From contig NZ_CAJXNN010000010.1 in the NCBI RefSeq assembly GCF_913057115.1, forward strand, positions 26,996-90,995: 64,000 nt of DNA, written 5' to 3'. A program made the translations under genes and the position numbers. Shown one piece after another: positions 26,488-35,486 of this stretch (positions are counted from its first letter, which is position 1; each line of letters starts with the position of its first letter). This DNA is from an uncultured Roseovarius sp. (GTDB taxonomy: Bacteria; Pseudomonadota; Alphaproteobacteria; Rhodobacterales; Rhodobacteraceae). The notes under the pieces were generated by a model. It saw only the letters and a program-made list of their open reading frames with translations, was not told where the DNA came from and searched no databases.

Positions 26488-26886
26488 CGCGGAGGGCCTG
26501 TAAGCCGGATTCTGTCCACCCCTTGCGGGGCTGGATGACCATTCCTCTAGGCGTGTTGTCGCCAACACGCGTCTAGCTGCCAACCCGGATCGCAGGGCCA
26601 AGGCGGCCTGCGGGCGGTATCCCGGAGTTCCCTCCCGGACCGGCCCCCGCGCGCGATCCCTATTCGGCATTGCTCCCGGTGGGGCTTGCCGTGCCGGTCC
26701 TGTTGCCAGTCCCGCGGTGAGCTCTTACCCCACCGTTTCACCCTCACTCCGGCAGGCCGGAGCAGACTATTCTCTGTGGCGCTTTCCCTGGGGTTTCCCC
26801 CGCCGGGCGTTACCCGGCACCGTTGCCTTGTGGAGTCCGGACTTTCCTCGCGGCCCGAAGGCCCCGCGGTCATCCGGCCCTCCGCG
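26488..26886 (-). ncRNA. rnpB: RNase P RNA, bacterial class A
   Basis: On the minus strand the RNA opens with GCGGAGGGCCGGATGACCGC and continues with GAGGAAAGTCCGGACTCCACA (the conserved CR-I/P4 5' strand). It closes with ACAGAATCCGGCTTACAGGC (P4 3' strand), whose reverse complement GCCTGTAAGCCGGATTCTGT is at 26497-26516. Length of about 400 bases and the P4 elements are characteristic. It is the catalytic RNA for tRNA 5' maturation. The ends are approximate. Confidence 0.95.
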
Positions 26887-26896
26887 CAAGTTGCAC

Positions 26897-27586
26897 TTAG
26901 GCAGTCTGAAGGTGGCGGTCAACGGGGAAGCGCGCGGCCAAGTCGGCCATGAGGGCGCAGTCTTCTTCCGAAAGGGGCCCCTTGGCCCATGGGCGAAACC
27001 GCTGTCGAAAAGCCTCCAGTATCGCGGCCTCATCGACATCATTCGAAGACACATACCCGAAAGCCTGCGCATCATGCAGAAAAACGCCCGGCGCGCGGCC
27101 CGCCTCGGGCCAAATACTCAGCCCCTCCAAGGCCAAGCGCCGCCAGTCAAACCTGCGACCGGGATCGGTTTTGCGCAAGGGGGCCATGTCCGAATGGCCA
27201 ATGACCCGCTCTGGCCGGATGGTCCAACGTTGCACGATACCGCGCATCAAATCCGCCAAAGCCACAATTTGCGGCTCGGGAAACGGATGGCAGCTAGTAT
27301 TGGCCAATTCGATCCCGATAGAGCGCGAATTCACATCGCTGACGTCCCCCCATGCCCCTGCCCCGGCGTGCCACGCACGCTGCGCTTCGGGTACCAATGC
27401 GACCACTTGCCCGGTTTCGCAAATCAGGTAATGCGCCGAAACCTCGGCCTGCGGATCGCACAGCCGCTGCAAGGCTGCTTCGGCGCTCTCCATCGCGGTA
27501 TAATGCAGGACAATCATATCGGGCCGGGCGTCATTCCGCCTCGGCCCTTGGTTGGGGGAAGGTTTTTCAATCACCGGCACGGGCAC
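26897..27586 (-). CDS. N-acetylmuramoyl-L-alanine amidase (Amidase_2/AmpD type)
   Basis: The 229-residue protein has the zinc amidase motifs MIVLHYTAM (first Zn His), a central SAHYLI region, and VIGHSDMAPLRKTDPGRRFDW (second His plus catalytic Asp/Lys). It cleaves the lactyl-amide bond of muropeptides. No signal peptide is visible, so it is likely cytoplasmic and works in cell-wall recycling (AmpD-like). It lies immediately upstream of rnpB on the same strand. Confidence 0.88.
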   Translation of the reverse strand: MPVPVIEKPSPNQGPRRNDARPDMIVLHYTAMESAEAALQRLCDPQAEVSAHYLICETGQVVALVPEAQRAWHAGAGAWGDVSDVNSRSIGIELANTSCHPFPEPQIVALADLMRGIVQRWTIRPERVIGHSDMAPLRKTDPGRRFDWRRLALEGLSIWPEAGRAPGVFLHDAQAFGYVSSNDVDEAAILEAFRQRFRPWAKGPLSEEDCALMADLAARFPVDRHLQTA

Positions 27587-27592
27587 GGCCCG

Positions 27593-28321
27593 TCAACCAC
27601 CGACCGCCCTCTGGAAAGGACCCGGATTCCAACCGCAGGCATAACCATCACCATCGGGGTCAAGGCCAAGCCGGTCTTTCTTGGGCCCGCCGCGCGACAG
27701 GAAGTCCTCCTGCGCACGATCCGGCGAGGCATATTTCGCGCAGTTGCGGCGGAATTTCGCCTCCTTGTTAAAGCCCACGCGGTTGTAGATCTGCGTGCCG
27801 ACAGGATGCTTGCTTGCCAAGGCATAGGCCACGATGTTGGGCCCCTGTGAGCCGCTACGCGTCGGTAACGCTTCGGGTTCGATGACTTTGTAGCGGGCGC
27901 GATTTTGCGCGATCAAGGCGGCATCGCTTTCAATAGACCGCTGCTCGCCCACGGCTTCGAAATCGTTCTCTCCCGAAATTCCGGTCGACGTGTTCACCGT
28001 CGCCGGTGCCGGATTGCTTGGGCTTGCGTGCACCACATCATCGCCCGAATTGGCATCGGCCTCGGCCAATGCGGCTTCGGCCTCTGCGGCGATTGCCTCG
28101 GCGTCGTTGTCAGACACTGTGCGCCCGCTGGAATTCAGCGTTTCAGACGAAACCGCATCGGGTGCCGGGATCGCCCCGCCCGACAATTGAGCATCGCGGG
28201 CGCGCTTGTCCTCAAGGTAGGAGTCATAGTCGTCAAATCCGACACCGGCTCCGCTATCGGGGACGGCTGTCGTACAGGCACCAAGGGCCACCAAGCCCAA
28301 TGCCCAAAGGAAAACACGCAT
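27593..28321 (-). CDS. Lipoprotein with C-terminal Excalibur-like calcium motif
   Basis: I choose the ATG at 28321 because it begins a lipoprotein signal peptide, MRVFLWALGLVALGAC, with lipobox cysteine C16. The 242-residue protein has an Ala/Glu-rich low-complexity middle. The conserved C-terminal region is KFRRNCAKYASPDRAQEDFL, then DRLGLDPDGDGYACGWNP, whose DPDGDGxACG resembles the Excalibur extracellular calcium-binding motif. Role unknown. It is 6 bases upstream of the amidase, so probably co-transcribed and cell-envelope related. Confidence 0.75.
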   Translation of the reverse strand: MRVFLWALGLVALGACTTAVPDSGAGVGFDDYDSYLEDKRARDAQLSGGAIPAPDAVSSETLNSSGRTVSDNDAEAIAAEAEAALAEADANSGDDVVHASPSNPAPATVNTSTGISGENDFEAVGEQRSIESDAALIAQNRARYKVIEPEALPTRSGSQGPNIVAYALASKHPVGTQIYNRVGFNKEAKFRRNCAKYASPDRAQEDFLSRGGPKKDRLGLDPDGDGYACGWNPGPFQRAVGG

Positions 28322-28355
28322 CTGTTTCAATCCTGCCAATTCCATTGCGGGCGGT

Positions 28356-29837
28356 TTACCACCATTTTTCGGGTTTTGCCACAAATCCGGCAGCCTGCTC
28401 CAAGGCATAGGCGGTGTTCAGCAGATCACCTTCCTCCCACGGACGGCCAATCAATTGCAAACCAAGCGGCAGCCCCTGCTTGTCCAGCCCCGCAGGCACC
28501 GAAATACCGGGCAGACCGGCAAGGTTCACCGTGACCGTGAAGACATCGTTCAGGTACATCTGCACCGGGTCGGCCTCGGTCATCTCGCCCAAACCAAAAG
28601 CCGCCGAGGGCGTGGCGGGCGTGAGGATCGCATCGATGCCTTGATCAAAAACCTGCTCAAAGTCGCGCTTGATCAGGGTGCGGACCTTACGGGCGCGGTT
28701 GTAGTAGGCGTCATAGAACCCAGCCGACAACACATAGGTGCCCACCATGACGCGGCGCTGCACCTCATGGCCGAAGCCTTCGGCGCGGGTCTTTTCATAC
28801 ATCTCGGTGATGCCGTCGCCCTGCTCCAGCTTGGCGCGGTGGCCATAGCGCACCCCGTCATAGCGCGCGAGGTTCGAAGACGCTTCAGCTGGCGCGATCA
28901 CATAGTAAGCCGGAAGCGCATACTTGGTGTGCGGCAGGGAAATATCACGAATCTCCGCGCCGGCATCTTTCAGCATCGCGGTGCCATCGGCCCAGAGCTT
29001 TTCGATCTCTTCGGGCATGCCGTCCATGCGGTATTCTTTCGGAATACCAATAACCTTGCCCTTGATATCGCCGGTCAGCATCGCCTCGAAATCCGGCACC
29101 GGGATATCGGCGCTTGTGCTGTCCTTTGGGTCATGCCCGCACATAGCCTCAAGCATAATGGCCGCGTCGCGCACATCCTTGGTCATCGGCCCGGCCTGAT
29201 CGAGCGACGAGGCGAAGGCCACGATGCCCCAGCGCGAACACCGCCCATAGGTGGGCTTGATGCCGGTGATCCCGGTGAAGGCCGCCGGTTGTCGGATCGA
29301 CCCGCCGGTGTCGGTACCGGTGGCGGCCAGGCAAAGATCGGCGGCCACGGCGCTTGCCGACCCTCCCGAGGAGCCGCCGGGCGTCAAATGCCGGTCGTCC
29401 ACTTTCCAAGGGTTCACGGCATTGCCGTAGACGCTGGTCTCGTTCGACGAGCCCATGGCGAATTCGTCCATGTTGAGCTTGCCCAGCATGACCGCGCCCG
29501 CGTCAAACAGGTTCTGCGTGACGGTCGATTCATATTCGGGCTTGAAGCCCTCAAGGATGCCGCTGGCCGCTTGGCTGGCCACCCCCTTGGTGCAAAAGAG
29601 ATCCTTGATCCCCAAGGGGATACCGCACATCGCCGGTGCATCGCCGCCCTTGATCATGTCATCCGCCGCCTTGGCCTGTTCACGCGCCAAGTCAGAGGTG
29701 TCATGCACGAAGGCATTGAGCACGCCCGCGCCCTCGATCTGGGTCAGGCAAGCCTCGGTCAGTTCGGCGCTTGTCACCTCACCCTTGCGCAGGGCATCGC
29801 GTGCGGCGGCAATGGTCAGTTTGTTCAGATCAGTCAT
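28356..29837 (-). CDS. gatA: Glutamyl-tRNA(Gln)/aspartyl-tRNA(Asn) amidotransferase subunit A
   Basis: The 493-residue amidase-signature enzyme has the catalytic Lys in [10 protein letters not shown], the cis-Ser region [16 protein letters not shown] and the nucleophile Ser region [14 protein letters not shown]. It frees ammonia from glutamine for the GatCAB complex that makes Gln-tRNA(Gln) (or Asn-tRNA). It follows gatC with stop and start touching; gatB is elsewhere. Confidence 0.96.
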   Translation of the reverse strand: MTDLNKLTIAAARDALRKGEVTSAELTEACLTQIEGAGVLNAFVHDTSDLAREQAKAADDMIKGGDAPAMCGIPLGIKDLFCTKGVASQAASGILEGFKPEYESTVTQNLFDAGAVMLGKLNMDEFAMGSSNETSVYGNAVNPWKVDDRHLTPGGSSGGSASAVAADLCLAATGTDTGGSIRQPAAFTGITGIKPTYGRCSRWGIVAFASSLDQAGPMTKDVRDAAIMLEAMCGHDPKDSTSADIPVPDFEAMLTGDIKGKVIGIPKEYRMDGMPEEIEKLWADGTAMLKDAGAEIRDISLPHTKYALPAYYVIAPAEASSNLARYDGVRYGHRAKLEQGDGITEMYEKTRAEGFGHEVQRRVMVGTYVLSAGFYDAYYNRARKVRTLIKRDFEQVFDQGIDAILTPATPSAAFGLGEMTEADPVQMYLNDVFTVTVNLAGLPGISVPAGLDKQGLPLGLQLIGRPWEEGDLLNTAYALEQAAGFVAKPEKWW

Positions 29838-30124
29838 TATTCCACCACCTTCGGCACAGCAAAAAAGCCTTCGCGCGCATCGGGCGCGTTCGACAGGACT
29901 TTTTCGGGCATTCCGCCCTCGGTCACCTGATCCTCGCGCCGCTTGAGACGCATGGGCGTGACGCTGGTCATCGGTTCAACGCCCTCTACGTCCACCTCGC
30001 CCAATTGCTCAATGAAGCCAAGGATGTTGTTGAATTCTTCCGCCAGCGCGGGCAACGCATCATCTTCCACGCGGATGCGGGCCAGCTTGGCCACCTTGGC
30101 GGCGGTTTCCTTGTCGATCGACAT
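29837..30124 (-). CDS. gatC: GatCAB amidotransferase subunit C
   Basis: The 95-residue protein shows the GatC pattern: [29 protein letters not shown] in two pieces, [24 protein letters not shown], and a C-terminal [13 protein letters not shown]. GatC stabilises GatA and its contact with GatB. It is co-transcribed with gatA (1-base overlap). Confidence 0.95.
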   Translation of the reverse strand: MSIDKETAAKVAKLARIRVEDDALPALAEEFNNILGFIEQLGEVDVEGVEPMTSVTPMRLKRREDQVTEGGMPEKVLSNAPDAREGFFAVPKVVE

Positions 30125-30273
30125 TGCCTGATCTCCCGTTTTTCGGTTGCCTTGCGTTTAGCGCCGCAGGCGATGACCCGCAAGCACCCCAAGCAGGCAA
30201 TTCCACGGCACAGGCCCCTTTTCGCCTGTCAAAGCCGTGTTAGGCTCGGGTATCCAGCAGACAGGAGGAAGCA

Positions 30274-30966
30274 ATGAAAATCACTTGGTTGGGCCATGCC
30301 TCGTTCCGGATCGAAATCGGCGGACAATGCCTGCTTGTTGATCCGTGGCTGACGGGCAACCCGATGATGCCTGAAGACAAGCACGAGGAGGCCACAGATG
30401 GTGCCACGCATATTCTCTTGACCCATGCGCATTTCGATCACGTCACCGACGTTCTCGGCGTGGCGAGGGCGCAAAACATCCCGGTGGTCGGGCAATTCGA
30501 CCTAATGTCTTACTGGGAAAAGGCCGAAGAGATCGAGGTTATCGGCTTCAACAAGGGAGGCACGGTCGATCTGAATGGCGTCAAGGTCACCATGGTGCAC
30601 GCCGTGCATTCCTCGAGCTTTGGCGGCGAAACCGGGCCCAACGTCCCGGGCACCGAATGCGGCTACATGATCGAGGGCGAAGGCCATACGATCTATGTCT
30701 CGGGTGATACGGATGTCATGGCGGATATGAAAATCTTCAACGACCTGCACAAACCCGATATCGGTATTCTGTGCGCGGGCGGGCATTTCACCATGGACAT
30801 GCGCCGCGCGGCTTATGCGGCCAAGGAGTTTTTTGACTTCAAGACGGTGATCCCCTGCCATTACAAGACCTTCCCGATCCTCGAACAATCCGCCGAGGAA
30901 TTGGTGAAGGCCCTGCCCGGTGTGGATGTGATCGAGCCGGAGGTCTTGGTGCCGATCGAGGTGTGA
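30274..30966 (+). CDS. UPF0173 metal-dependent hydrolase (metallo-beta-lactamase fold)
   Basis: The 230-residue protein carries the beta-lactamase-fold metal motifs: MKITWLGHASFRIE at the N-terminus, LLTHAHFDHVTDVLG (HxHxDH), a later His in VHAVHSSSFGG, SGDTDVMADM, and the C-terminal IPCHYKTFPIL. These are the UPF0173/YtkL-type hallmarks. The substrate is unknown. The ATG follows AGGAGG. It is convergent with tadA across a hairpin element. Confidence 0.88.
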   Translation: MKITWLGHASFRIEIGGQCLLVDPWLTGNPMMPEDKHEEATDGATHILLTHAHFDHVTDVLGVARAQNIPVVGQFDLMSYWEKAEEIEVIGFNKGGTVDLNGVKVTMVHAVHSSSFGGETGPNVPGTECGYMIEGEGHTIYVSGDTDVMADMKIFNDLHKPDIGILCAGGHFTMDMRRAAYAAKEFFDFKTVIPCHYKTFPILEQSAEELVKALPGVDVIEPEVLVPIEV

Positions 30967-30968
30967 AT

Positions 30969-31027
30969 GGGGGCTTTGCCCCCGGGGCCTTTGGCCCCTC
31001 CCCCAGGATATTTATAAACAGAAGAAG
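30969..31027. repeat. Hairpin pair plus reverse copy of the modular element head
   Basis: GGGGGC-TTT-GCCCCC (30969-30983) and GGGGCC-TTT-GGCCCC (30984-30998) abut. They are followed by CCCCAGGATATTTATAAACA-GAAGAAGG, which is the reverse complement of the head of the elements at 9617 and 63781. It lies between convergent genes and probably acts as a terminator for both. Confidence 0.65.
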
Positions 31028-31030
31028 GGA

Positions 31031-31483
31031 TTAGGGGCGTTTTGCCTTGAAAAACTCGGTGAGCAGGGTTTCGGCCTCTGCCGCGCTGATACCGTCATAG
31101 ACCTCGGGCGCATGGTGGCATTGCGGGTGGCAAAAGACCCGTGCGCCATGCGACACGCCGCCGGACTTTGGATCGCTCGCGCCGTAGTACACACGCGCGA
31201 TCCGGGCGGCGGAGATGGCCGTGGCGCACATGGCGCAGGGTTCCAGCGTGACGTAAAGTGCATGGCCCGGCAGGCGCTCGCTGCTTGCTTTGGCGCAGGC
31301 CTCGCGGATCACGAGAACCTCCGCATGGGCCGTGGGGTCGTGCAATTCGCGCGTGCGGTTGCCCGCCTGCGCCACGACTTGGCCGCTTGGGTCGACAAGC
31401 ACCGCGCCCACAGGGACCTCACCGCGCTCTGCGGCGGCGCGGGCCTCGGACAGGGCCAAATCCATGTAGCTTGTGAAGGTCAT
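31031..31483 (-). CDS. tadA: tRNA-specific adenosine deaminase
   Basis: The 150-residue cytidine-deaminase-fold enzyme has the zinc/catalytic motif HAEVLVIREAC and the second motif TLEPCAMCATAISAARI (PCxxC). This order and length fit TadA, which makes inosine at position 34 of tRNA-Arg(ACG). The N-terminal YMDLALSEARAAAERGEVPVGAVL is typical. It is divergent from the pseudouridine synthase, with which it often pairs in alphaproteobacteria. Confidence 0.93.
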   Translation of the reverse strand: MTFTSYMDLALSEARAAAERGEVPVGAVLVDPSGQVVAQAGNRTRELHDPTAHAEVLVIREACAKASSERLPGHALYVTLEPCAMCATAISAARIARVYYGASDPKSGGVSHGARVFCHPQCHHAPEVYDGISAAEAETLLTEFFKAKRP

Positions 31484-31544
31484 ACCCCCTCTTGCCGCGC
31501 GATCTGTGCTTTCGCAAGCCCGGGCTTTGCGTTAATCGGGGCGC

Positions 31545-32351
31545 ATGACAGAGAGCCAACATAAAGGCGAACGGATCGCCAAGGTTATTGCGCGAGCCGG
31601 TGTGGCCAGCCGACGCGAGGCCGAACGCATGATCGAGTCTGGCCGTGTGAAGGTTAACGGCAAGGTCATCGAGCGGGCGGCCTTGAATATTACGCCCAAG
31701 GACAAGGTGACGGTGGATGGGCGGGACTTGTCGGCACCGGAACCACCGCGGCTTTGGCTTTATCACAAACCCACTGGCCTTGTGACCACCACCCGCGACG
31801 AACAGGGGCGGACCACGATTTATGACGAGTTGCCCGAGGACCTGCCACGGGTGATGAGCGTCGGGCGGTTGGACCTCAATTCCGAAGGCCTGCTGTTGCT
31901 CACCAACGACGGCGGCGTGAAGCGCAAGCTGGAGCTTCCCTCGACCGGGTGGCTGCGCAAATACCGGGTGCGGGTGAAGGGCCGACCGACCGACAAAACA
32001 CTGGACCCATTGCGCCAAGGCATTGAAATGGAAGGTGAAAAATTCCAGCCGATGACGGTATCATTGGACCGTCAGCAAGGCGCGAATGCCTGGGTGACGG
32101 TTGGCCTGCGAGAGGGCAAGAACCGCGAGATCCGCCGCGCGATGGAGGCTGTGGGGCTGTCGGTGAACCGCTTGATCCGGGTCTCTTACGGGCCGTTCCA
32201 ACTGGGTCAGTTGAAGCCCGGCGAGGTGCAGGAAATCCGCCCGCGCGTGCTCAAAGATCAGCTCGGGATGCAGGGCGACGAGGAGAAGAAACCCGGCAAA
32301 CCCACCCCCAAACGCACCCGCCGGACACCGGGAAAACCACGTGCAAAATAG
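31545..32351 (+). CDS. Pseudouridine synthase, RsuA/RluB family
   Basis: The 268-residue protein has an N-terminal S4 RNA-binding domain (ERIAKVIARAGVASRREAERMIESGRVKVNG, about 9-39). A pseudouridylate synthase domain follows with catalytic D110 in SVGRLDLNSEGLLLLTND. The C-terminal about 30 residues are a basic Lys/Pro/Arg tail. Motif spacing fits RluB (23S rRNA position 2605), although RsuA/RluE cannot be fully excluded. Confidence 0.9.
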   Translation: MTESQHKGERIAKVIARAGVASRREAERMIESGRVKVNGKVIERAALNITPKDKVTVDGRDLSAPEPPRLWLYHKPTGLVTTTRDEQGRTTIYDELPEDLPRVMSVGRLDLNSEGLLLLTNDGGVKRKLELPSTGWLRKYRVRVKGRPTDKTLDPLRQGIEMEGEKFQPMTVSLDRQQGANAWVTVGLREGKNREIRRAMEAVGLSVNRLIRVSYGPFQLGQLKPGEVQEIRPRVLKDQLGMQGDEEKKPGKPTPKRTRRTPGKPRAK

Positions 32352-32353
32352 CT

Positions 32354-32392
32354 GTCGGTAAAACGTCGGTATCTTGTCGGTATTACATCGGT
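32354..32392. repeat. Four direct repeats with an 11-base period
   Basis: GTCGGT occurs at 32354, 32365 and 32376, and ATCGGT at 32387, each followed by a 5-base AT-rich spacer. The period is exactly 11 bases, one helical turn. It starts 3 bases after the pseudouridine synthase stop, between convergent genes. Function unknown. Confidence 0.65.
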
Positions 32393-32416
32393 GGTTCTGG
32401 CCGAGGTTGAGAGCCC

Positions 32417-33430
32417 CTACCCCGCCACTTGCCAGCTTTTGCGATAGGCGCGCGGCGACATACCATAGCGCTTGCGGAATCGCGCGCCCATTTGCGAGGC
32501 GCTGTTAAAGCCGGTGGCCGCCGCGATCTCGGCCACGCTGAGATCGGTTTCATTCAAAAGCGCATGCGCGCGGGCAATCCGCAGGTCGATGTAGAATTGC
32601 GCCGGGGTGGTGCCGACGTGACTGGTGAACAGCCGTTCAAGCTGACGCCGGGAAATGCCCACCTGCTCGGCCAGGTCGGAAATCTCCAAAGGCGCCTCGA
32701 TGGTCTCGTTCATCGCCCGCATGGCGGCGATCAGATGCGGATTGCGGCTACTGAGGGCATGGGAAAAGCCCGAGCGCTGTGGCGCCTCGTGGGTGGAGGC
32801 GCGAAAATGCAGGCACATGTCGGCCACCACGCTGGCCAGATCGGCGCCGTGGTCGCGTTCGATCAAGTGCAGCATCATGTCGGTCGCGGCACTGCCGCCG
32901 CCGCAGGTGATAAGCCCCCGGTCAATCTCGTAAAGCGCGCCTGTGGGCTCCAATCCGATGAAGCGTTCGATGAAGGCGGGCTGATTTTCCCAATGCAGGG
33001 TAAAGCGCCGCCCGTCCAAAAGCCCCGCCCGCGCGAGGGCAAAGGCACCGGTGCAAATCCCGCCCACGGTGCAGCCAAAAGCACGCTGGCGGCTGATCCA
33101 ACGGGTCGCACGGGGGCTGACGGTTTCGGTTGGTTCGATCCCGGCACAAACAAAGGCGAGCGCCTCACGCGGGACATCGCAAAGCGCGCTGTCGGGCGTG
33201 ATCGTGACCCCGCACGAACAAGAGACCGGCCCGCCATCCTCGGTCATCAAGAACCAGCGATAAAGCGCGCGCCCCGCGACTTGGTTGGCCACGCGCAGCG
33301 GCTCAAGCGCCGAGGTGAAGGCCAAAAGCGTGAGTTTGGGCAATAGAAGAAAGTGCACGTCCCGAGGAGGGCCGTCGTAATCCACCCGAAAACTGGCCGC
33401 CCCGCGGGGCACGAATGTGCGTGTCGTCAT
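32417..33430 (-). CDS. GlxA-type AraC-family regulator with DJ-1/PfpI domain
   Basis: From the ATG at 33430 the protein has 337 residues. The N-terminal DJ-1/PfpI-like domain (about 15-190: VHFLLLPKLTLLAFTSALEPLRVAN, IGGICTGAFALARAGLLDGRR) resembles a class I amidotransferase fold. Its GICTGAFALA nucleophile elbow retains a Cys. The C-terminal double HTH AraC domain (ISDLAEQVGISRRQLERLF, then LSVAEIAAATGFNSASQMGARF) binds DNA. Relatives control arginine, carnitine or glycine-betaine catabolism; the target here is not shown by its neighbours. Confidence 0.88.
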   Translation of the reverse strand: MTTRTFVPRGAASFRVDYDGPPRDVHFLLLPKLTLLAFTSALEPLRVANQVAGRALYRWFLMTEDGGPVSCSCGVTITPDSALCDVPREALAFVCAGIEPTETVSPRATRWISRQRAFGCTVGGICTGAFALARAGLLDGRRFTLHWENQPAFIERFIGLEPTGALYEIDRGLITCGGGSAATDMMLHLIERDHGADLASVVADMCLHFRASTHEAPQRSGFSHALSSRNPHLIAAMRAMNETIEAPLEISDLAEQVGISRRQLERLFTSHVGTTPAQFYIDLRIARAHALLNETDLSVAEIAAATGFNSASQMGARFRKRYGMSPRAYRKSWQVAG

Positions 33431-33551
33431 GTGCTTTGGATACCACGGCCAACGCCGCGTCATAGGGCAAAGACACGCGTTTCGTTTTGTTTTTGCGACA
33501 AGCCTGGGCTAAGGCGGCGCGCAACGTGTAACGAGTAAGGAGCTTTCGGAC

Positions 33552-34370
33552 ATGGCCGAACTGTTGACGATCGAAAACCTTGGCAACCTTCTGATGCTGT
33601 GTTTTTTGCAGGCGGTGCTGGGTTTTGACAACCTGCTTTATATCTCCATCGAGTCGCAGCGTGCGCCGGTGGCTCAACAAAGGGCCGTACGTTATTGGGG
33701 CATCATCATTGCCGTGGCGCTGCGGGTGATACTGCTTTTTGCGATGATCCAATTGATCGACGCGATGGCCGAGCCGTTTTATGTCTTCGACTGGACCGGT
33801 GTGATCGAAGGCGGGGTGAATTTCGCCACCTGTGTCTTCATCCTTGGCGGGATTTTCATCATATACACCGCTGTCAAGGAAATCGGGCATATGCTGACCA
33901 TCGAGAAACTGGATACCGATGTGAGCGGCAGGTCCGGCAAATCGGCGGCGCAGGTCATCATGCTGATCGTGACGATGAACCTGATTTTCTCGTTCGATTC
34001 GGTGCTATCGGCCTTGGCGATCACCGATGTCTTCCCGATCCTGGCATTCGCGATCATCCTGTCGGGTCTGGCCATGCTGGTTCTGGCGGATGATGTGACT
34101 GCTTTTCTTGAGAAAAACCGGATGTACGAGGTTCTGGGCCTGTTCATCCTTTTGATCGTGGGGGTCGTGCTTTTGGGTGAAGCGGGCCAAGCCGCGGCAC
34201 ATGCCATGCATGACGACGCGCTGGCGCTGAAGTTCTTTGGCTATGAAGTGGTGCCGATGTCGAAAACCACCTTCTATTTCTCGGTTGTCGTTCTTGTGGC
34301 CGTGGAAGTGATCCAATCGGGCTATACCCGCAAACTGAATGCCGAGCGGCGCACCGCCGCGCGGCACTGA
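33552..34370 (+). CDS. TerC-family integral membrane protein
   Basis: The 272-residue protein has about seven helices and the conserved acidic residues of the TerC/Alx family: FDNLLYISIE in helix 1 and FSFDSVLSALAITD mid-protein. TerC proteins form the membrane hub of tellurite/metal-ion stress systems, and some (Alx, MeeY/MeeF) export Mn2+. Here terC lies directly upstream of the XpaC-TelA operon, separated by a hairpin, which strengthens the Ter-type stress reading. Confidence 0.87.
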   Translation: MAELLTIENLGNLLMLCFLQAVLGFDNLLYISIESQRAPVAQQRAVRYWGIIIAVALRVILLFAMIQLIDAMAEPFYVFDWTGVIEGGVNFATCVFILGGIFIIYTAVKEIGHMLTIEKLDTDVSGRSGKSAAQVIMLIVTMNLIFSFDSVLSALAITDVFPILAFAIILSGLAMLVLADDVTAFLEKNRMYEVLGLFILLIVGVVLLGEAGQAAAHAMHDDALALKFFGYEVVPMSKTTFYFSVVVLVAVEVIQSGYTRKLNAERRTAARH

Positions 34371-34382
34371 CGACACCATATT

Positions 34383-34414
34383 GCGCATCGCCTGAAGAGA
34401 TTCGGGCGATGCGC
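34383..34414 (+). terminator. Hairpin after the terC-like gene
   Basis: The stem GCGCATCGCC / GGGCGATGCGC encloses an 11-base loop; no T-run follows, so it may be an mRNA-end stabiliser or an attenuator. Confidence 0.5.
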
Positions 34415-34494
34415 CACCTACGCGAATCTTCCCCCTAGCAAGCAAGCGCAGCATCGCCTAAGTTCTTTATGAACCGCTGGGCCGTGGGGGGTGT

Positions 34495-34578
34495 ATGTCC
34501 GATACCGGGTTACAAAAATTGGCGTTTTTTCTGCTTGTTGCATTGATGCTTTACGTCTCGGTCGCGGGAGGCGCGTGA
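34495..34578 (+). CDS. 27-residue membrane peptide at the head of the TelA operon
   Basis: This short frame starts with an ATG preceded by GGGGGG and reads MSDTGLQKLAFFLLVALMLY, then VSVAGGA before TGA. The peptide is one hydrophobic helix. Its stop lies 1 base before the XpaC gene's ATG. The XpaC ribosome-binding site (GGAGG at 34567) is inside its last codons, so translation is coupled. No homology can be claimed. It could be a true small subunit or a leader peptide that opens the XpaC start. Confidence 0.55.
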   Translation: MSDTGLQKLAFFLLVALMLYVSVAGGA

Positions 34579-34579
34579 C

Positions 34580-35476
34580 ATGGCCCAACGGTACGGTGGA
34601 AAATTCAGCCCCGATGGCGCGCAAGGCGGACCAGCGCCGGTGGACCGCGGCAGCTTTCAGGGCGCGCGCCGCACCAAGGCCGGGGGCCGGGTGAACCTGC
34701 TGTTTCTTGCGCCGCTGCCGCTGATTTGGAAGGCTTTCACCTCGGAACCCGTTGTGATGGCGATGTATCTGGCCGCGCTTGGCCTGTTGATCCTGGCCGC
34801 TTGGCTCACGCGCGAGGGGATTTTGGCGCAAGAGGCCTATGAGGCCCGCAAAGTGGCCCGCCGCCCGGCCCTGCCGCGCAAAATTTTGGGATCATTGGCC
34901 ACGGGTCTGGGCCTTGGTGTCGCCGGGCTGGCCGGGTTTGGCCCCTTGGAGGCGGTGATTTTCGCCGTGCTGGGCGCGGTCATTCATAGTTTCGCCTTCG
35001 GTTTGGACCCCTTGCAGGACAAGGGTGCCGAGGGAGTGGACCTGTTTCAGACGGATCGCGTGGCGCGGGCCGTGGACGAGGCGGAAAAGCATCTGGCGGA
35101 TATGTCAGAGGCCATCAAGCGCGCCGGCGACCGGCAGCTTGAGGGCCGGGTCGAGCGGTTCAAAAGCACCGCGCGCGATCTTTTCCGCACGGTCGAGGAA
35201 GACCCTCGCGACCTGACGGCGGCACGCAAGTACCTGTCGGTTTACTTGCTGGGAGCCAAGGACGCGACGGTGAAATTCGCCGATATCTACAGCCGTAACC
35301 GCGATAGCGGGGCGCGGCAGGATTACCTGACGCTACTGGATGATCTGGAGGGCAATTTCGCCGCCCGGACCGAGAAGCTGCTGCTGGATGACCGCAGCGA
35401 TTTGACGATTGAGATTGACGTGCTGCGCGACCGGTTGCAGCGCGAGGGCATCCGCCCTGATAGCAACAATGAGTAA
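34580..35476 (+). CDS. XpaC-like (5-bromo-4-chloroindolyl phosphate hydrolysis) family protein
   Basis: The 298-residue protein has two helices at about 42-80 and two more near 95-140 (GLGVAGLAGFGPLEAVIFAVLGAV). A cytoplasmic alpha-helical domain follows from 155 to the end (VARAVDEAEKHLADMSEAIKRAG, ARKYLSVYLLGAKDATVKFADIY, YLTLLDDLEGNF). This matches the XpaC/YceN-type partner always found next to TelA. The enzyme name is historical; no phosphatase motif is visible. The stop is 10 bases before telA. Confidence 0.83.
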   Translation: MAQRYGGKFSPDGAQGGPAPVDRGSFQGARRTKAGGRVNLLFLAPLPLIWKAFTSEPVVMAMYLAALGLLILAAWLTREGILAQEAYEARKVARRPALPRKILGSLATGLGLGVAGLAGFGPLEAVIFAVLGAVIHSFAFGLDPLQDKGAEGVDLFQTDRVARAVDEAEKHLADMSEAIKRAGDRQLEGRVERFKSTARDLFRTVEEDPRDLTAARKYLSVYLLGAKDATVKFADIYSRNRDSGARQDYLTLLDDLEGNFAARTEKLLLDDRSDLTIEIDVLRDRLQREGIRPDSNNE

Positions 35477-35486
35477 GAGGACCACC

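Noticed and set aside
28455..29930. 491-codon plus-strand open frame opposite gatA
   Set aside because: Same kind of antisense shadow; gatA is certain and the opposite frame has no signal of its own.
32354..32392. Small CRISPR array
   Set aside because: Units are 6 bases with 5-base spacers, far too short; treated as a phased direct repeat.
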